Assembly: GCA_040772065.1 (NCBI GenBank)
Contig: JAXGYX010000001.1
Span: 62,001-126,000, forward strand
DNA from: JAXGYX01 sp040772065
GTDB lineage: Bacteria > Bacillota > Clostridia > Saccharofermentanales > Fastidiosipilaceae
Direction: 5' to 3'
Length of the DNA stretch: 64,000 nucleotides
Shown here: piece by piece, positions 25,052 to 35,344 of the stretch
Layout of the letters: every line of letters starts with the position of its first letter
Position numbering within the stretch: the stretch's first letter is position 1
The notes under the pieces: generated by a model
Databases searched by the model: none
Seen by the model: only the letters and a program-made list of their open reading frames with translations
What the model was told of the DNA's origin: nothing
Program-made: the position numbers and the translations under genes

Positions 25052-25939
25052 TTGAGATTATTTGCCCTGGAATTGAATAACGACATAAAAGGTCCGGATA
25101 AAAGAAAACAATACATAGAATCGTTGATTTCCAGGCTGCCTTCTCCTGACTTGGTTTTGCTGCCGGAATTGGCCATATGCGGTTATATGCCAAACCAAAA
25201 CATCTGGAAATATACGGATTGTTGTGGTGAGGACACCTCAGATTGGGCAAAGAAGATGGCGGTGAAATATAATACATATATCGGCGTGGGATATCTCGAT
25301 TACGAAAATGGAGACTACTATAACCGCTATCTGATCGCTGACGGCGAGCGCGTATATGGTGTCGTTACAAAAAGCGAGGCGGAAGCCGCGGTGTTTAGAA
25401 GAGGCGGGTTTGACAACATCATTCAAACACCATTTGGAAATGTCGCTGTCGCCATCTGCTATGACTCAAGGCGTAGACATTTTTATGAGAACATTAAAGA
25501 TCAGCAAATTTCACTGATTGTGTTCCCCCACGGTAGCCCGGCCAACCCTGGAAAAGAAGCCGAAGAGATTGCCGGCAACGATTATTTTTGCAACTTGTAT
25601 TCCGATGCTTTTGGCGTTCCGGTGATCTATGTAAACAGTGTGGGAAAGTTTGAGTACATGCCCGGAATCATGGGGCGATTGATGAAATGGCTTAAATTCA
25701 CTATGAATGGTCAAACTAAAATCTACGCCGCCGGAGGTAAAAGCGTTCAACCTGCCCTGAAAGAGGCAAAGGGTCATGATATTGAGCTTTCTGCCAAAAA
25801 AAGAAAAAGAGACATCGTCTTTTATGGGGATGATTTGATCAAAGAAAATATTCTATTTCGAAAAATCATTCTCAAGCCGGATATTGTTTTGGGCATTAGA
25901 CAATATGAAAAGGGATTGAAGAGGACACATCACCGCTAG
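25052..25939 (+). CDS. Carbon-nitrogen hydrolase (nitrilase superfamily)
   Basis: 295 residues from TTG 25052, ten bases after GGAGA; there is no ATG near it. The Glu-Lys-Cys triad is visible: Glu in LLPELAICGY, Lys in VVTKSEAEA, Cys in VAICYDSRRRHF. Amidase-type members hydrolyse linear amides or carbamoyl groups. It is followed after 13 bases by an aldehyde dehydrogenase gene, so the pair may be one unit. The substrate is unknown. Confidence 0.85.
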   Translation: MRLFALELNNDIKGPDKRKQYIESLISRLPSPDLVLLPELAICGYMPNQNIWKYTDCCGEDTSDWAKKMAVKYNTYIGVGYLDYENGDYYNRYLIADGERVYGVVTKSEAEAAVFRRGGFDNIIQTPFGNVAVAICYDSRRRHFYENIKDQQISLIVFPHGSPANPGKEAEEIAGNDYFCNLYSDAFGVPVIYVNSVGKFEYMPGIMGRLMKWLKFTMNGQTKIYAAGGKSVQPALKEAKGHDIELSAKKRKRDIVFYGDDLIKENILFRKIILKPDIVLGIRQYEKGLKRTHHR

Positions 25940-25952
25940 GAGGCCACGATCC

Positions 25953-27319
25953 ATGGATATATCAGCACTTGTTAACGCGCAACGAGAGTATTTTATGAAA
26001 GGCACGACGCTGGATCATTCCTTTCGCCTTGCGGCTCTACAAAAACTGGCGGACGCCATCGTTGAGATGGAGCCTGAGATCGTCGCGGCTCTGACCGCCG
26101 ACTTGAATAAATCAGAGATCGAAGGGTTTATGACTGAGATTGGCACGGTGCGCAGTGAAATTAAACACGCGATCAAAAACCTTACTAAATGGATGAAAAA
26201 GACGCGGATCAAAACACCTCTTATGCTATTCCCGGCGAAATGCCACACCGTCCCCGAGCCGTTTGGTGTGGCGCTGATCATGTCGCCGTGGAACTATCCT
26301 TTTATGCTGAGCATCTCACCCCTGGTGGGTGCGATCGCGGCGGGAAACTGCGCTGTTATCAAACCCTCGGCCTACGCTCCGGCCGTCGCGGACGTTGTCG
26401 AGATACTGATCAAGCGTTGTTTTGTTCCTCAGTATTGCGCTGTGGTGCCGGGTAGCCGCAAGGAAAACACCGAGCTGTTGGCGCAAAGATTTGACTATAT
26501 TTTCTTCACCGGCAGTGTGGCGGTGGGGCGGATTGTTATGGAGGCGGCGTCTCAACACCTCTGCCCTGTGACCTTGGAACTGGGCGGTAAGAGTCCGGCC
26601 ATTGTCGATGAGACGGCCGATATTGACCTTGCCGCAAAGCGTTTGGTGTTTGGTAAATATATGAACGCCGGCCAGACCTGCGTCGCTCCCGATTATGTAT
26701 TGGTACATAAAACTAAAAAAAGGAGCTCATCGAAAGGCTGCGGCACCATATTGCCCACTGCTATCCCGAGGATGTCAGTGGAGCGGTTATCGACTATCCA
26801 CGCATCGTCAACCAAAGGCATTTTGAGCGACTGTGTGGTTTGATGCGGGGCGAATGTGTCGTCATTGGCGGAGCGGTTGACCGTGGACGGTTGTCGATCG
26901 AGCCGACGGTCCTGGACAACGTGTCGTTTAACGCGCCGGTCATGCGGGAGGAAATCTTCGGCCCGCTATTGCCAATTATCGAGTATGAGCAGCTTGATGA
27001 TGTCATTGATGAGATAAGACGCAGACCCAAACCGCTGGCGCTGTATTTGTTTTCTTCCGACAAAGCGGCTTGGCGGCGAATTGAGAAAACAGTATCGTTT
27101 GGCGGTGGGTGCGTCAACGATTGTTTGCTCCATGTCTCCTCGCCTTATTTGCCATTTGGCGGCGTCGGCGAAAGCGGCATGGGACGATATCATGGCAAAG
27201 CCGGTTTTGAGACTTTCTCTCACTATAAGAGCATTGTGAATAAAGCCACGAAAATGGATTTGGCTGTGCGCTACAGGCCTTATGATGAGAAAAAGAAAAA
27301 AATAATCCGCAAGTTATGA
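25953..27319 (+). pseudogene. Class 3-type aldehyde dehydrogenase with one frameshift
   Basis: ATG 25953 opens a frame with MSPWNYPFMLSISPLVGAIAAGN, FFTGSVAVGRIVMEAA, ELGGKSPAIV (Glu) and the catalytic Cys in NAGQTCVAPDYV. After KTKK the frame is lost at an A7 run (26715-26721); the correct continuation ELIERLRHHIAHCYPEDV is in the -1 frame and runs to 27319. One extra A would give a normal 455-residue enzyme. It is therefore a recent mutation, a consensus error, or a site where slippage on A7 restores some product. It would oxidise an aldehyde to an acid with NAD(P). Confidence 0.88.
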
Positions 27320-27603
27320 CGGGTTTATGTGTGGTTGTGGAAATTTATTACCTTTGATTGTTAGAAAAAACACTTATACATCTTCAAGTGTTGTCTCATC
27401 TAGAGTACTATAAAGTTGAATCACGTCTTATTGCCCCGCTGTATGATTTTGCCCGTCAAAACCGATTATACCGAAAGGCAAGATGTGGCTTTTTTATTCG
27501 AATTCATACCAACCATAAGGAATCCATCGCAAGGATATTCTCGACTTTAAATAACAAATTCAATTATCGAAATGAAAGAATATCATGCATAAAGAAAGAT
27601 GAT

Positions 27604-28632
27604 ATGCGTATGAGAAAAGAAGCGACGATCGAAGAATGGAAAAAATTATACGAGGTTGCCACTAGGATTCGGGAATTGAAACCATGGGAATCACTATGGG
27701 ATATGGACACCATTGGGGTGCAGACATCGGAAAATCCTGAAGAGACGGTATTTTACAGCATTCTGGGAAGAGGCGGAGATTGTTATGGAATCGTGGTTTA
27801 TGAAGGATATGACGCCTTTAACAGCTTCCTGATGCTGACTATGCAAGATCAGATGAATCTCTCCATGGAACATGTCATGTACAATCAAGAAAATTTGACT
27901 TGTTACTGGGGTGATCGGGAAGAGTTGTCGAATAAGCAGAGACAAGTGATTAAGGAATTGGGCTATAAATATCGCGGCAAAGATAATTGGCTGTATTTCG
28001 TTTCGTATGAACCGGGATATTGGCCCTTTAATATGGATCAGGATGAAGTTGTGCGGATGACGGAGCATCTGATCAATCTGGAAATCGCATTTACACATTA
28101 TAAAAAGACCGGTATCAATATTGATTTTGATAATGGAAACATGTTCTCCGCAATCTATTCAGAGGATGAGAAAACCTGGCATTATGAGGAGAAACCATTG
28201 CCATTTGACTATTACATTTTCAAAGAGATTCTCATCGAAAATGAAGAGTTAGTGGAAGAGCTGAGAAAGGCTCCAAAAACGGAAATAACCTTGGAAGCGG
28301 ATGCGAGGTCAATGGGGGAGGCATTAAAGGATAAAAAATATGACAGACCGATAATCCCTGTGATAAGTCTTTTGGCGGACTCCGACACCGGGGCGATGAT
28401 AACCTTTGGTTTGAGTGAGCCGGATGAAAACGCATTGGTAAAACTGGCGAATTCGGTGATCGAATTTATACTTGAGGTAGGCGCTCCAAAAGAGATTAGA
28501 GTGTCCAACGTGCTTGTGGAAGCGGCGTTGGATCACATTTGTAAGATTTGCTCAATTGAACTGAGACTTATGAGGCATCTGGTTGGGATTGATCTATTCT
28601 GGTTTTCGATGAAACAGCACCGGGGTGGTTAA
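27604..28632 (+). CDS. DUF7309/DUF6930-type protein of unknown function
   Basis: 342 residues if started at ATG 27604 (or 27610); the open frame extends back to 27358, but that part has no convincing start and looks non-coding. The N-terminal EEWKKLYEVATRIRELKPWESLWDMD and the C-terminal domain (RPIIPVISLLADSDTGAMITFG) match, from memory, paired DUF7309 and DUF6930 domains common in Clostridia. There is no signal peptide, membrane segment or catalytic motif that I can name. It lies alone, ending at a bidirectional terminator. Confidence 0.75.
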   Translation: MRMRKEATIEEWKKLYEVATRIRELKPWESLWDMDTIGVQTSENPEETVFYSILGRGGDCYGIVVYEGYDAFNSFLMLTMQDQMNLSMEHVMYNQENLTCYWGDREELSNKQRQVIKELGYKYRGKDNWLYFVSYEPGYWPFNMDQDEVVRMTEHLINLEIAFTHYKKTGINIDFDNGNMFSAIYSEDEKTWHYEEKPLPFDYYIFKEILIENEELVEELRKAPKTEITLEADARSMGEALKDKKYDRPIIPVISLLADSDTGAMITFGLSEPDENALVKLANSVIEFILEVGAPKEIRVSNVLVEAALDHICKICSIELRLMRHLVGIDLFWFSMKQHRGG

Positions 28633-28746
28633 GCGTCCTGCGGATGTTTCAGTTTCAGAACATGCAAGGGAAAACCGGAGTAGGTTATGAGTTTAGGCTT
28701 GTGGTGTCGCCAAACCTGGCACAAATCCTCACGCCCGGACAGATAC

Positions 28747-28776
28747 GAAAAGCCACCCCTCAGCGGGTGACTTTTC
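28747..28776. terminator. Bidirectional terminator between DUF6930-type gene and ptsI
   Basis: AAAAGCCACCC (28749-28759) pairs with GGGTGACTTTT across a short loop with one mismatch, and both strands run into T-rich sequence. It separates the convergent genes ending at 28632 and 28822. Confidence 0.7.
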
Positions 28777-28821
28777 TTCGATTTGGCACTGATTCAAACG
28801 GATTGTTTTCTGCGATATTTA

Positions 28822-30441
28822 CTACTCCATTTCGCAGATGCGTTGTCGCAACGGCAAAATTGCGGGGGGACTAACCGACAGTTCATCCACGCCCATCTCG
28901 ACGAAGCGCTTGGTTAAACTCTCGTCCGCGCCCAGCTCTCCACAGATGCCCACCCAGATGCCGGCGGCGTGCGCGTTATCCACTGTCAACTGGATCAGCC
29001 GCAGCACCGCCTCATGATGTGTGTTGCAGAACGTGTCCAGCGCCGGATTTTGTCTGTCCATGGCCAATGTGTACTGCGTCAGATCATTGGTTCCGATACT
29101 GAAAAAATCAGATTCCCGCGCCAAGAAATCGCTGATGACAGCGGCGGCCGGCGTCTCAATCATGATACCGATCGGCACGTTCGGATCGTACGATATGCCC
29201 TCGTTTTGCAGTTCTTCGCGCGCCTCGGCGGCCAATTGTTTCGCGGCTTGGATTTCCCTGAGAGCGGTTACCATGGGCAGCATGATCGCCACGTTGCCAT
29301 ATGCTGAACTTCGGTAGATCGCCCGCAGCTGAGTCTTGAACATTTCAGGCCGCTGTAGGCAGAGGCGTAGCGCGCGCATGCCCAGGGCGGGGTTTTCTTC
29401 CGTCGGCAAATCAAAGTAATCAACCTGCTTGTCCGCGCCGATGTCCAGTGTGCGGATGATGACCTGCCGTCCGTCCATGATTTCCGCCACGGCTTTGTAC
29501 GCTTCAAATTGCTTGGCTTCGCTCGGGTAGTCATGGCTTTCGAGATACAAAAACTCGCTGCGAAACAAACCGATTCCCTCGGCGTCATTCTCCCTGGCCA
29601 GTCGCGCATCCTTCACGCTGCCGATGTTGGCGTAGAGTTTTAATTCCTTCCCCTGCGGCGTGATGCTCGGCCTGCCGCGAAACGCCTCCAGTGACTCTGT
29701 ATATTTTGCCTCGTCCCGCTGTTTTTGACGGACCGCCTCAACCTGTTCCGAGCCGGGTTCAAGTATGACCGAACCTGTTTCTCCATCCACAATACATAGC
29801 TTCCCATCCCAGCTTTCATCCAAGGACGTGCCCAGACCGATAACGGCGGGGATCCCCATTGTACGGGCGAAGATGGCGGTATGGGAATTCGCAGCGCCAC
29901 CTTCTGTGAGCAACGCAAGTGTCATGGCTCGATCCAGCTGCGCCGTCTCGCTGGGAGCGAAGTCTTGAGCCGCCATGATGACGGGCTCGTCGAGCATGGC
30001 GCTCCGCGATTGTTTGCCCAGAAGGATTTCGACCACACGCCGGGACACGTCCAGGACATCAGCGGCGCGCGCCTGCATATAATCATCATCCATTTCCGCG
30101 AAGTCGCGGGAAAATTCACGGGCGGTCTCACTGACGGCATATTCGGCGCAAAATTTTCTATCTCTTATTTTCTCTTCAACGGACTCACGATAATCCAGAT
30201 CATCCAACATCATTTGATGGATTTCAAAGAGAAGTGAGTTTTCCTTGCCCAATTTGGCTTCGGTTTTCACGACCAGCTCGCCCAGCTGCACGACAGCCAG
30301 CGATCTCGCGCTGTTGAAACGGGTAAGCTCATGTTCTGTATCTTCAATCAGTCGGGGTTCCACTTTGTCGATCGCCTGACTGACATAATGGATTCGACCG
30401 ACAGCGATGCCTTTGCTGACTCCTTTACCTTGATATTCCAT
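28822..30441 (-). CDS. ptsI: PTS enzyme I
   Basis: 539 residues from ATG 30441, which follows a GGATGGGAG-type site; the frame's earlier start at 30483 overlaps the upstream gene. The phosphorylated His is in GGAANSHTAIFAR (about residue 190). The PEP-binding domain has GIGLFRSEFLYL, LDIGADKQ, PIGIMIETPAAA, SIGTNDLTQYTLA and GICGELGAD with the catalytic Cys. It starts the phosphorelay PEP to EI to HPr. A ptsI inside a sugar-specific operon, with its own HPr, suggests a dedicated relay. The C-terminus is slightly short but complete. Confidence 0.95.
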   Translation of the reverse strand: MEYQGKGVSKGIAVGRIHYVSQAIDKVEPRLIEDTEHELTRFNSARSLAVVQLGELVVKTEAKLGKENSLLFEIHQMMLDDLDYRESVEEKIRDRKFCAEYAVSETAREFSRDFAEMDDDYMQARAADVLDVSRRVVEILLGKQSRSAMLDEPVIMAAQDFAPSETAQLDRAMTLALLTEGGAANSHTAIFARTMGIPAVIGLGTSLDESWDGKLCIVDGETGSVILEPGSEQVEAVRQKQRDEAKYTESLEAFRGRPSITPQGKELKLYANIGSVKDARLARENDAEGIGLFRSEFLYLESHDYPSEAKQFEAYKAVAEIMDGRQVIIRTLDIGADKQVDYFDLPTEENPALGMRALRLCLQRPEMFKTQLRAIYRSSAYGNVAIMLPMVTALREIQAAKQLAAEAREELQNEGISYDPNVPIGIMIETPAAAVISDFLARESDFFSIGTNDLTQYTLAMDRQNPALDTFCNTHHEAVLRLIQLTVDNAHAAGIWVGICGELGADESLTKRFVEMGVDELSVSPPAILPLRQRICEME

Positions 30442-30479
30442 TCTCTTTCTCCCATCCTTTCCAATGCATATCGCTTGGT

Positions 30480-31769
30480 TCACTGACTGTCGATGAGCGT
30501 CTGAATTGGCGGAACTCCGGCATGCGCGAGCAAAACAGCCTCAGCCTCACTGTTCCACAATCCATTGTGAGCCTGACAACTTTTGTGCAGATCGGCGAAT
30601 AATTTGTTATCCTGTCCAAGCGCTTCGAAGTCCGAGATCGCGGTGAGAGGGAGATTGACGTGAGGATAACTCAGGATTTTACCCGCCCGAATCTCAGGTA
30701 GATTGGCTGTGGCCTCTGCGATCGAGTCGATACCGCAGATGTGGGAGACCATTACCGCGGGACGCAGCTTGTTTGAAGCTGACAGCCGCAGCGCTTCTTT
30801 CAGATCGTCTGTGTTGCCACCGGTGCTGCCCAAGATATGGGTGCTGGTATAGTGACAGTTATAAAGATTGATCAGCGCCTTGAATTCAGGGTCGGTGGGA
30901 CCGGCGAAAAAATTCAGACAACCGTCAAAAGCCAGCAATTCATCGCCCATTTCGGCCAGGGATTGAATGGGGGCGTACACGAACACATCGTCATAGCCAT
31001 GTCCATCTGTCAGAGCTCTCAGAGCCTCCACACTGCCTTCGGGATCGCCGGCATTCACATAGATAAGTTCAACGCCGTGCTTCCCGGCCGTCTCGGGCGA
31101 GATCAGTTCTTTGGCTCGCTTGATGCGATTGGCGTCCATATCGGTGACAACGATGCGCGCGGGTTTTTGATCAAGAAGCAGTGGGTACTCCACCGCGCCA
31201 AGGCCCATTGGACCGCAACCGCCCAGGATCAGGACATTTCCGCCGGGTTTGACACCCGTCGCATGTTCGTAATTTTGTTTGTTGGTGTGGTACATGGTAT
31301 TGTAGCCGCCGATGATGCAGCTCATCGGCTCGCCCAGAGAGGCGTCGAAGTAAGCGTCGCCGTCGTAGTGCAGCAGACAGCCCAGCTCCATTACTTCCTG
31401 CGGCATGATGCAGTAGGTCGCCGCGCCGCCGCAATATTCATAGGAATAGCCGGGCGAATCCAGACTGCCTTTATAGTTCAGCGCAGGCTGTTGGGCGAAT
31501 TTCTCACCCGGTTTAAATTCGTCTTTCCATTTCTTGCCCACCTTCACGATATCGCCGGCAAATTCGTGGCCGATGATGATCGGATTTGTCGCCACATTCT
31601 GAGGACAGCGCTTGTGTGCCGTGCCTTGTTTGAGCAGTTTATAGGTTGACATGCAGATGCTGTCGCTGATGACCCGCACCAAAATCTCATCGTCCCTAAT
31701 TTCCGGTAAATCAAATGTCTCTAAACGTAAATCGTCCGCGCCGTATAGGCGAACTGCCTGGGTTTTCAT
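30480..31769 (-). CDS. Zinc-type sugar-phosphate dehydrogenase (SorE-like)
   Basis: 429 residues. It is a medium-chain dehydrogenase with Cys in SDSICMSTYKLL, IGHEFAGDIVKVG and a Rossmann LILGGCGPMGLGA. The structural-zinc four-cysteine lobe seen in the gene at 19804 is absent. Overall it resembles L-sorbose-1-phosphate reductases (SorE) that interconvert ketose and polyol phosphates. In this PTS operon it would oxidise or reduce the incoming sugar phosphate before the PfkB-type kinase acts. GAGGTAAC precedes the ATG. The substrate assignment is inference. Confidence 0.8.
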   Translation of the reverse strand: MKTQAVRLYGADDLRLETFDLPEIRDDEILVRVISDSICMSTYKLLKQGTAHKRCPQNVATNPIIIGHEFAGDIVKVGKKWKDEFKPGEKFAQQPALNYKGSLDSPGYSYEYCGGAATYCIMPQEVMELGCLLHYDGDAYFDASLGEPMSCIIGGYNTMYHTNKQNYEHATGVKPGGNVLILGGCGPMGLGAVEYPLLLDQKPARIVVTDMDANRIKRAKELISPETAGKHGVELIYVNAGDPEGSVEALRALTDGHGYDDVFVYAPIQSLAEMGDELLAFDGCLNFFAGPTDPEFKALINLYNCHYTSTHILGSTGGNTDDLKEALRLSASNKLRPAVMVSHICGIDSIAEATANLPEIRAGKILSYPHVNLPLTAISDFEALGQDNKLFADLHKSCQAHNGLWNSEAEAVLLAHAGVPPIQTLIDSQ

Positions 31770-31867
31770 ATCGTTACCTCGTTCATGTTATGTTTGACCT
31801 AATGGTCGGCATTCAGTGTGTCGGCATCACTTCGGATCGCCAATCTTATTATTCGTTTATCCGGTTT

Positions 31868-32797
31868 TCAAATCGGCTTCAGCACAATTTGATTCGCCAG
31901 TTCGTTGACCAATTCCTTGGCAGGGGGATTGGTTCCTTCGGTTGTGACCGCCCCGTTGGAGGACGCCATCGCCAGTCGCACCGTGTCCTCGAAGGGGAGA
32001 CCGCGCTCCAGCGCGAAGGCGAGTGCGCCGACCATGCTGTCTCCGGCGCCAACTGTGGACCGCACAGTCAGTGGTAGGGCGTTTGCCCGGACGCGTTGTT
32101 TCGGAGTGAAGAACATGGCGCCATCTGAACCCAGACTCAACACCAGCCATTCCACGCCCTTGTCGAGAATGCCCTGGCAGAGATCCGGCAGCTCGCTGTC
32201 AGCGGTGTCTGAGGGTAGACCGTAGTATTGGAGAAGTTCATAGCGATTGGGCTTGATCACATGTGGGCGCGCGTCCAGAGCGGACCTGAAAGCGTCCGCG
32301 TCCGCGTCCAGCAACACCGTGCATCCGGTCTGTTTGAGCGCCTTGATGAACCTGTAGTAGGTGTCATGTTTCGCGCCTTGTGGCAGACTGCCGCTTAGGA
32401 CGACGATGCCGCCCAAACCCGCCAGCTCGATGACCTGTTCCAGCAGCGCGCTTAGATCTTCCTCCGACGCGGTGATGCCCGGCTCATTTAATTCGGTCAA
32501 CATTCCGTTGGCATCCACGATTTTTAAATTTGTGCGAGTGGCGCCATCCAGGAATAAAAACTTCTGTCGCACGCCCAGCAGCTCAATGCGTTGGCAAAGA
32601 TCCCTGCCGCTTGCTCCGGCGGCGAATCCGGCGCAGACTGATTGACCGCCCAGCGCGCGGATCATTCGGCTCACGTTGACGCCTTTGCCGCCCGCGTCTA
32701 TTCGGACCCGCTCGAGGCGGTTCAGCGCACCGGGAATCAACTGCTTAAGTTGTGCCGTTTTATCCAACGCGGGATTCATGGTCACAGTTACAATCAT
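31868..32797 (-). CDS. PfkB-family kinase, 1-phosphofructokinase-like
   Basis: 309 residues. It has the FruK/LacC-type start MIVTVTMNPALDKT, the substrate glycines in RIDAGGKGVNVSRMI, and the catalytic STVGAGDSMVGALAFAL motif with the base Asp. It phosphorylates a ketose phosphate (fructose-1-P or tagatose-6-P type) to a bisphosphate for aldolase cleavage. Its ATG overlaps the stop of the EIIA gene (ATGA), so the two are translationally coupled. The choice between fructose- and tagatose-type substrate cannot be made by eye. Confidence 0.88.
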   Translation of the reverse strand: MIVTVTMNPALDKTAQLKQLIPGALNRLERVRIDAGGKGVNVSRMIRALGGQSVCAGFAAGASGRDLCQRIELLGVRQKFLFLDGATRTNLKIVDANGMLTELNEPGITASEEDLSALLEQVIELAGLGGIVVLSGSLPQGAKHDTYYRFIKALKQTGCTVLLDADADAFRSALDARPHVIKPNRYELLQYYGLPSDTADSELPDLCQGILDKGVEWLVLSLGSDGAMFFTPKQRVRANALPLTVRSTVGAGDSMVGALAFALERGLPFEDTVRLAMASSNGAVTTEGTNPPAKELVNELANQIVLKPI

Positions 32798-33228
32798 GAC
32801 GTCTCTCCTGTCAACATTGTGTATATGGCCTTTTTGTCCGCGCTCTCGACCAGTGCCAGCACATCGTCACCTTCTTCCAGCTGATCTACGATATTTTCCA
32901 GAATGTCCAGATGCTCATCGCCTTTGGCCGCGATACCGATGACTAGATGGACTGTCTGTCCATTCCAATCGATGCCGTCAGGATAGGTCAGCACAGCCAG
33001 TCCGGTCTGTAGGATATCTTGTTTATATTCTTTTTCACCATGAGGAATGGCGATGTAATTACCGATCGCCGTGGAGAAACCCCGATCGCGGGCGATCATG
33101 CCTTCTACATAACGAGGGTTGGCGTGGCCGCCGGCGACCAGCAGGTCGCCGCAACGACGTATCACATCCTCATAGGGTTCGGTAGGTAAATTCAGTACGA
33201 TATTTTCCATTTTGATAATCTGTTTCAT
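32794..33228 (-). CDS. PTS EIIA, mannitol/fructose type
   Basis: About 144 residues from ATG 33228; GTG codons at 33252/33255 are possible but lie too near the AAAGG site or add a non-conserved leader. The phospho-accepting His is in IAIPHGEKEYK (about residue 63), followed by VIGIAAKGDEHLDIL, matching MtlF. It receives phosphate from HPr and passes it to the EIIB domain of 35661-37100. It is a separate protein here, as in Gram-positive mtlA-mtlR-mtlF operons. Confidence 0.9.
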   Translation of the reverse strand: MKQIIKMENIVLNLPTEPYEDVIRRCGDLLVAGGHANPRYVEGMIARDRGFSTAIGNYIAIPHGEKEYKQDILQTGLAVLTYPDGIDWNGQTVHLVIGIAAKGDEHLDILENIVDQLEEGDDVLALVESADKKAIYTMLTGETS

Positions 33229-33274
33229 AATAGCGCGCGTGAAGCGCGTCACCACCTTTCTTAATCTCGTGCGG

Positions 33275-35311
33275 TTAATCTCCTATGATAAAATTTCCGT
33301 GCCAATAGTCTCTTAAATACTGCAGCATCGCCGCCTCGATACGGGTATAGGCCACCGGTTCATCTCCGCTTCGCACCGCGGCGAGCAACACATCGTCGTC
33401 CACCAGCGCGCCGGACACATAGCCGAAGATCTCCAGCAAATCCTTGTCGCTGCGCCCGGGCACCAGCATCACAATACAGCCTTGTGCCTGCTTGAAATAA
33501 GGATCAGTGAAATGTCCTCCTTCAGGGGCGATCAGTCCGATAACGGGTTGGGAAACGCCGAGGGTGCGGGCGTGTAGCAGCACGATTTTCAGTTGTTCAA
33601 TCACCTGTGAGGATATCGATTCACGACGGATCAAGTCTGTGTAGATTTGTCCGCCACTCTCCGCCTCGTTTCCGAAACGATAGCCGGCCAGCTTGGCCAG
33701 CTCATCGAAGCTGCAGCTCGCGTGAATGATCTGTCTGTTAAAACCGCGCAGCATCGCGCCCATTTCGGAAAAGCGTGTCGCCGCTCTGTCCAAGCGCTGA
33801 GGCAACGCTCCTGATAATCGTGGCAAGTCGTCATCCCGTGTTATCTGGTGTTCATTGATCATGGTTCGGATGGCCGTGTAGTCATCCTGTGTCAGAATGG
33901 AGTTGACCACCACCACCGGGCAGTTGTCACTTTCCAAAGGGATCGATGAGATCAGCAGATCGAAGTATTCCCATTCCTCAGGACTGTTCCAGTCGCTCAC
34001 GCTGACTTCCAGCTGTCCGCGAAACTCTTTACGCACTTGTGACGCCATCATGTACGACACACCGATACCCGCCACGCAGACGATGCCCGCTTTGAGGACC
34101 ACGTGGTGGTTACCACGCTCGCCAAAGTGCATCAAGGCGGCCCCGAAATGGGACGCGATAAAGGCAACCTCGCTGTCCGGTACATCTGTTCCGTATTCTT
34201 GTTCCAACACCTTCGCCGCCTGTCGGCTTTTGGCATACACTTCGGGGAAATTCTGTATCAACTGCTCGTGCATGGCCGCGTTCAGCTGTATGCCCTGTCT
34301 TAAACGAACCGAGGCGCTCCAGAGGTGAAGGCTCAGCCCCTGCACCAGATCCTCGTTCAGTTTCAGGCTATGTGACAGCTCCGGATCGAAGGCGTCGATC
34401 ATCCTGTAAGCGATATTTTGCATCCGGCTGTAAGCGACGCTGTCGTCCACATCCAACGGATTATGCTGTTTGGCTCGGCCGGCGCGGATGAAGGTCGCGA
34501 CAGCTGTGCGTTCGTTATCCGACAGGCGGATGGAAAATTGTTTTTCCAGGCTGTCGCATAATTGCCAGGCCAGTTGTCGGGCAACCCTGGAGACCTGCGC
34601 GGCCTGTGTGTTCAGCGCGCGGCCCGCCAGCACACGTTCGACCATCACGGCCAGCTGGATTTTTAATAACTCAAACGACTCTTCCGCCATCCAGTCTAAT
34701 CTGGGCAACCATTCTTTGGAAATCGTGGACTCGATGCCGGAGCGTACGGCCGAAGAGGGATAACTGAAAATCCTGATGAAAGCGGCTTGGTCAGGGTGGG
34801 AGTGTAGAATGTCCACCAGCGCACGTCGCATGTTCTCTTCGCTGCCTGACAGCGAGACGCCCAGGCTGGGCCGTCGGTCCAGCTGTAGCCTTCGGGTTGA
34901 GAAGAATGATTCCAGTCGGTCAAGGTCGCCGCTGACGGTGGACTCGCTCACCCCAAGCGCGGAAGCGTAATAGTACAGTTTTTGAATCTCATCGTTATTT
35001 AACAGGAACAGAGCCAGCATTGTCCGCCGTTCGGAAGGATTGCTCGGGCGCATGCCGATGGATGCCGACCGGAGTTTGGCCCTGAGCTGCGCTTCGGCGT
35101 CGGCGCCTCCCATCAACACGATGCCTTGTCCGGGCTGTGTCTCCAGTGTCAGATTGACTTTTTCCAATATAGGATTGATACCTTCCAAATCGCGGAACAC
35201 CGTGCGTCGGCTGACACCAAGCTTTTCCGCCAGAGCGTCTACACTCAACGGTAGATCACTCTCCAGCAGCAAGCCTAAAATCTGTCCTAATCTTGGTGGT
35301 ATCGCTAACAT
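33275..35311 (-). CDS. MtlR-like PRD transcriptional activator
   Basis: 678 residues: an N-terminal HTH_11 (LSVDALAEKLGVSRRTVFRDL), a second HTH-like region (LGVSESTVSGDLDRL), two PRDs (about residues 185-400), an EIIB-like domain with Cys in VCVAGIGVSYMMAS, and a C-terminal EIIA-like domain with His in LLHARTLGVS. Such activators are tuned by PTS phosphorylation of their PRD, EIIB and EIIA sites and switch on the operon when substrate drains phosphate. It lies inside the operon, between HPr and EIIA, so it probably regulates its own transcription. Confidence 0.92.
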   Translation of the reverse strand: MLAIPPRLGQILGLLLESDLPLSVDALAEKLGVSRRTVFRDLEGINPILEKVNLTLETQPGQGIVLMGGADAEAQLRAKLRSASIGMRPSNPSERRTMLALFLLNNDEIQKLYYYASALGVSESTVSGDLDRLESFFSTRRLQLDRRPSLGVSLSGSEENMRRALVDILHSHPDQAAFIRIFSYPSSAVRSGIESTISKEWLPRLDWMAEESFELLKIQLAVMVERVLAGRALNTQAAQVSRVARQLAWQLCDSLEKQFSIRLSDNERTAVATFIRAGRAKQHNPLDVDDSVAYSRMQNIAYRMIDAFDPELSHSLKLNEDLVQGLSLHLWSASVRLRQGIQLNAAMHEQLIQNFPEVYAKSRQAAKVLEQEYGTDVPDSEVAFIASHFGAALMHFGERGNHHVVLKAGIVCVAGIGVSYMMASQVRKEFRGQLEVSVSDWNSPEEWEYFDLLISSIPLESDNCPVVVVNSILTQDDYTAIRTMINEHQITRDDDLPRLSGALPQRLDRAATRFSEMGAMLRGFNRQIIHASCSFDELAKLAGYRFGNEAESGGQIYTDLIRRESISSQVIEQLKIVLLHARTLGVSQPVIGLIAPEGGHFTDPYFKQAQGCIVMLVPGRSDKDLLEIFGYVSGALVDDDVLLAAVRSGDEPVAYTRIEAAMLQYLRDYWHGNFIIGD

Positions 35312-35344
35312 TTTTCCGTGCGCTCCCCGGTCTTAAACCGACCG

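Noticed and set aside
27358..27603. Extended N-terminus of the DUF7309/DUF6930-type gene
   Set aside because: The frame is open, but has no good start codon or ribosome site and the composition is unlike the domain that begins after ATG 27604; treated as upstream non-coding DNA.
30837..31649. 270-codon plus-strand frame opposite the SorE-like dehydrogenase gene
   Set aside because: Shadow of a well-supported gene on the other strand; no domain or start signal.
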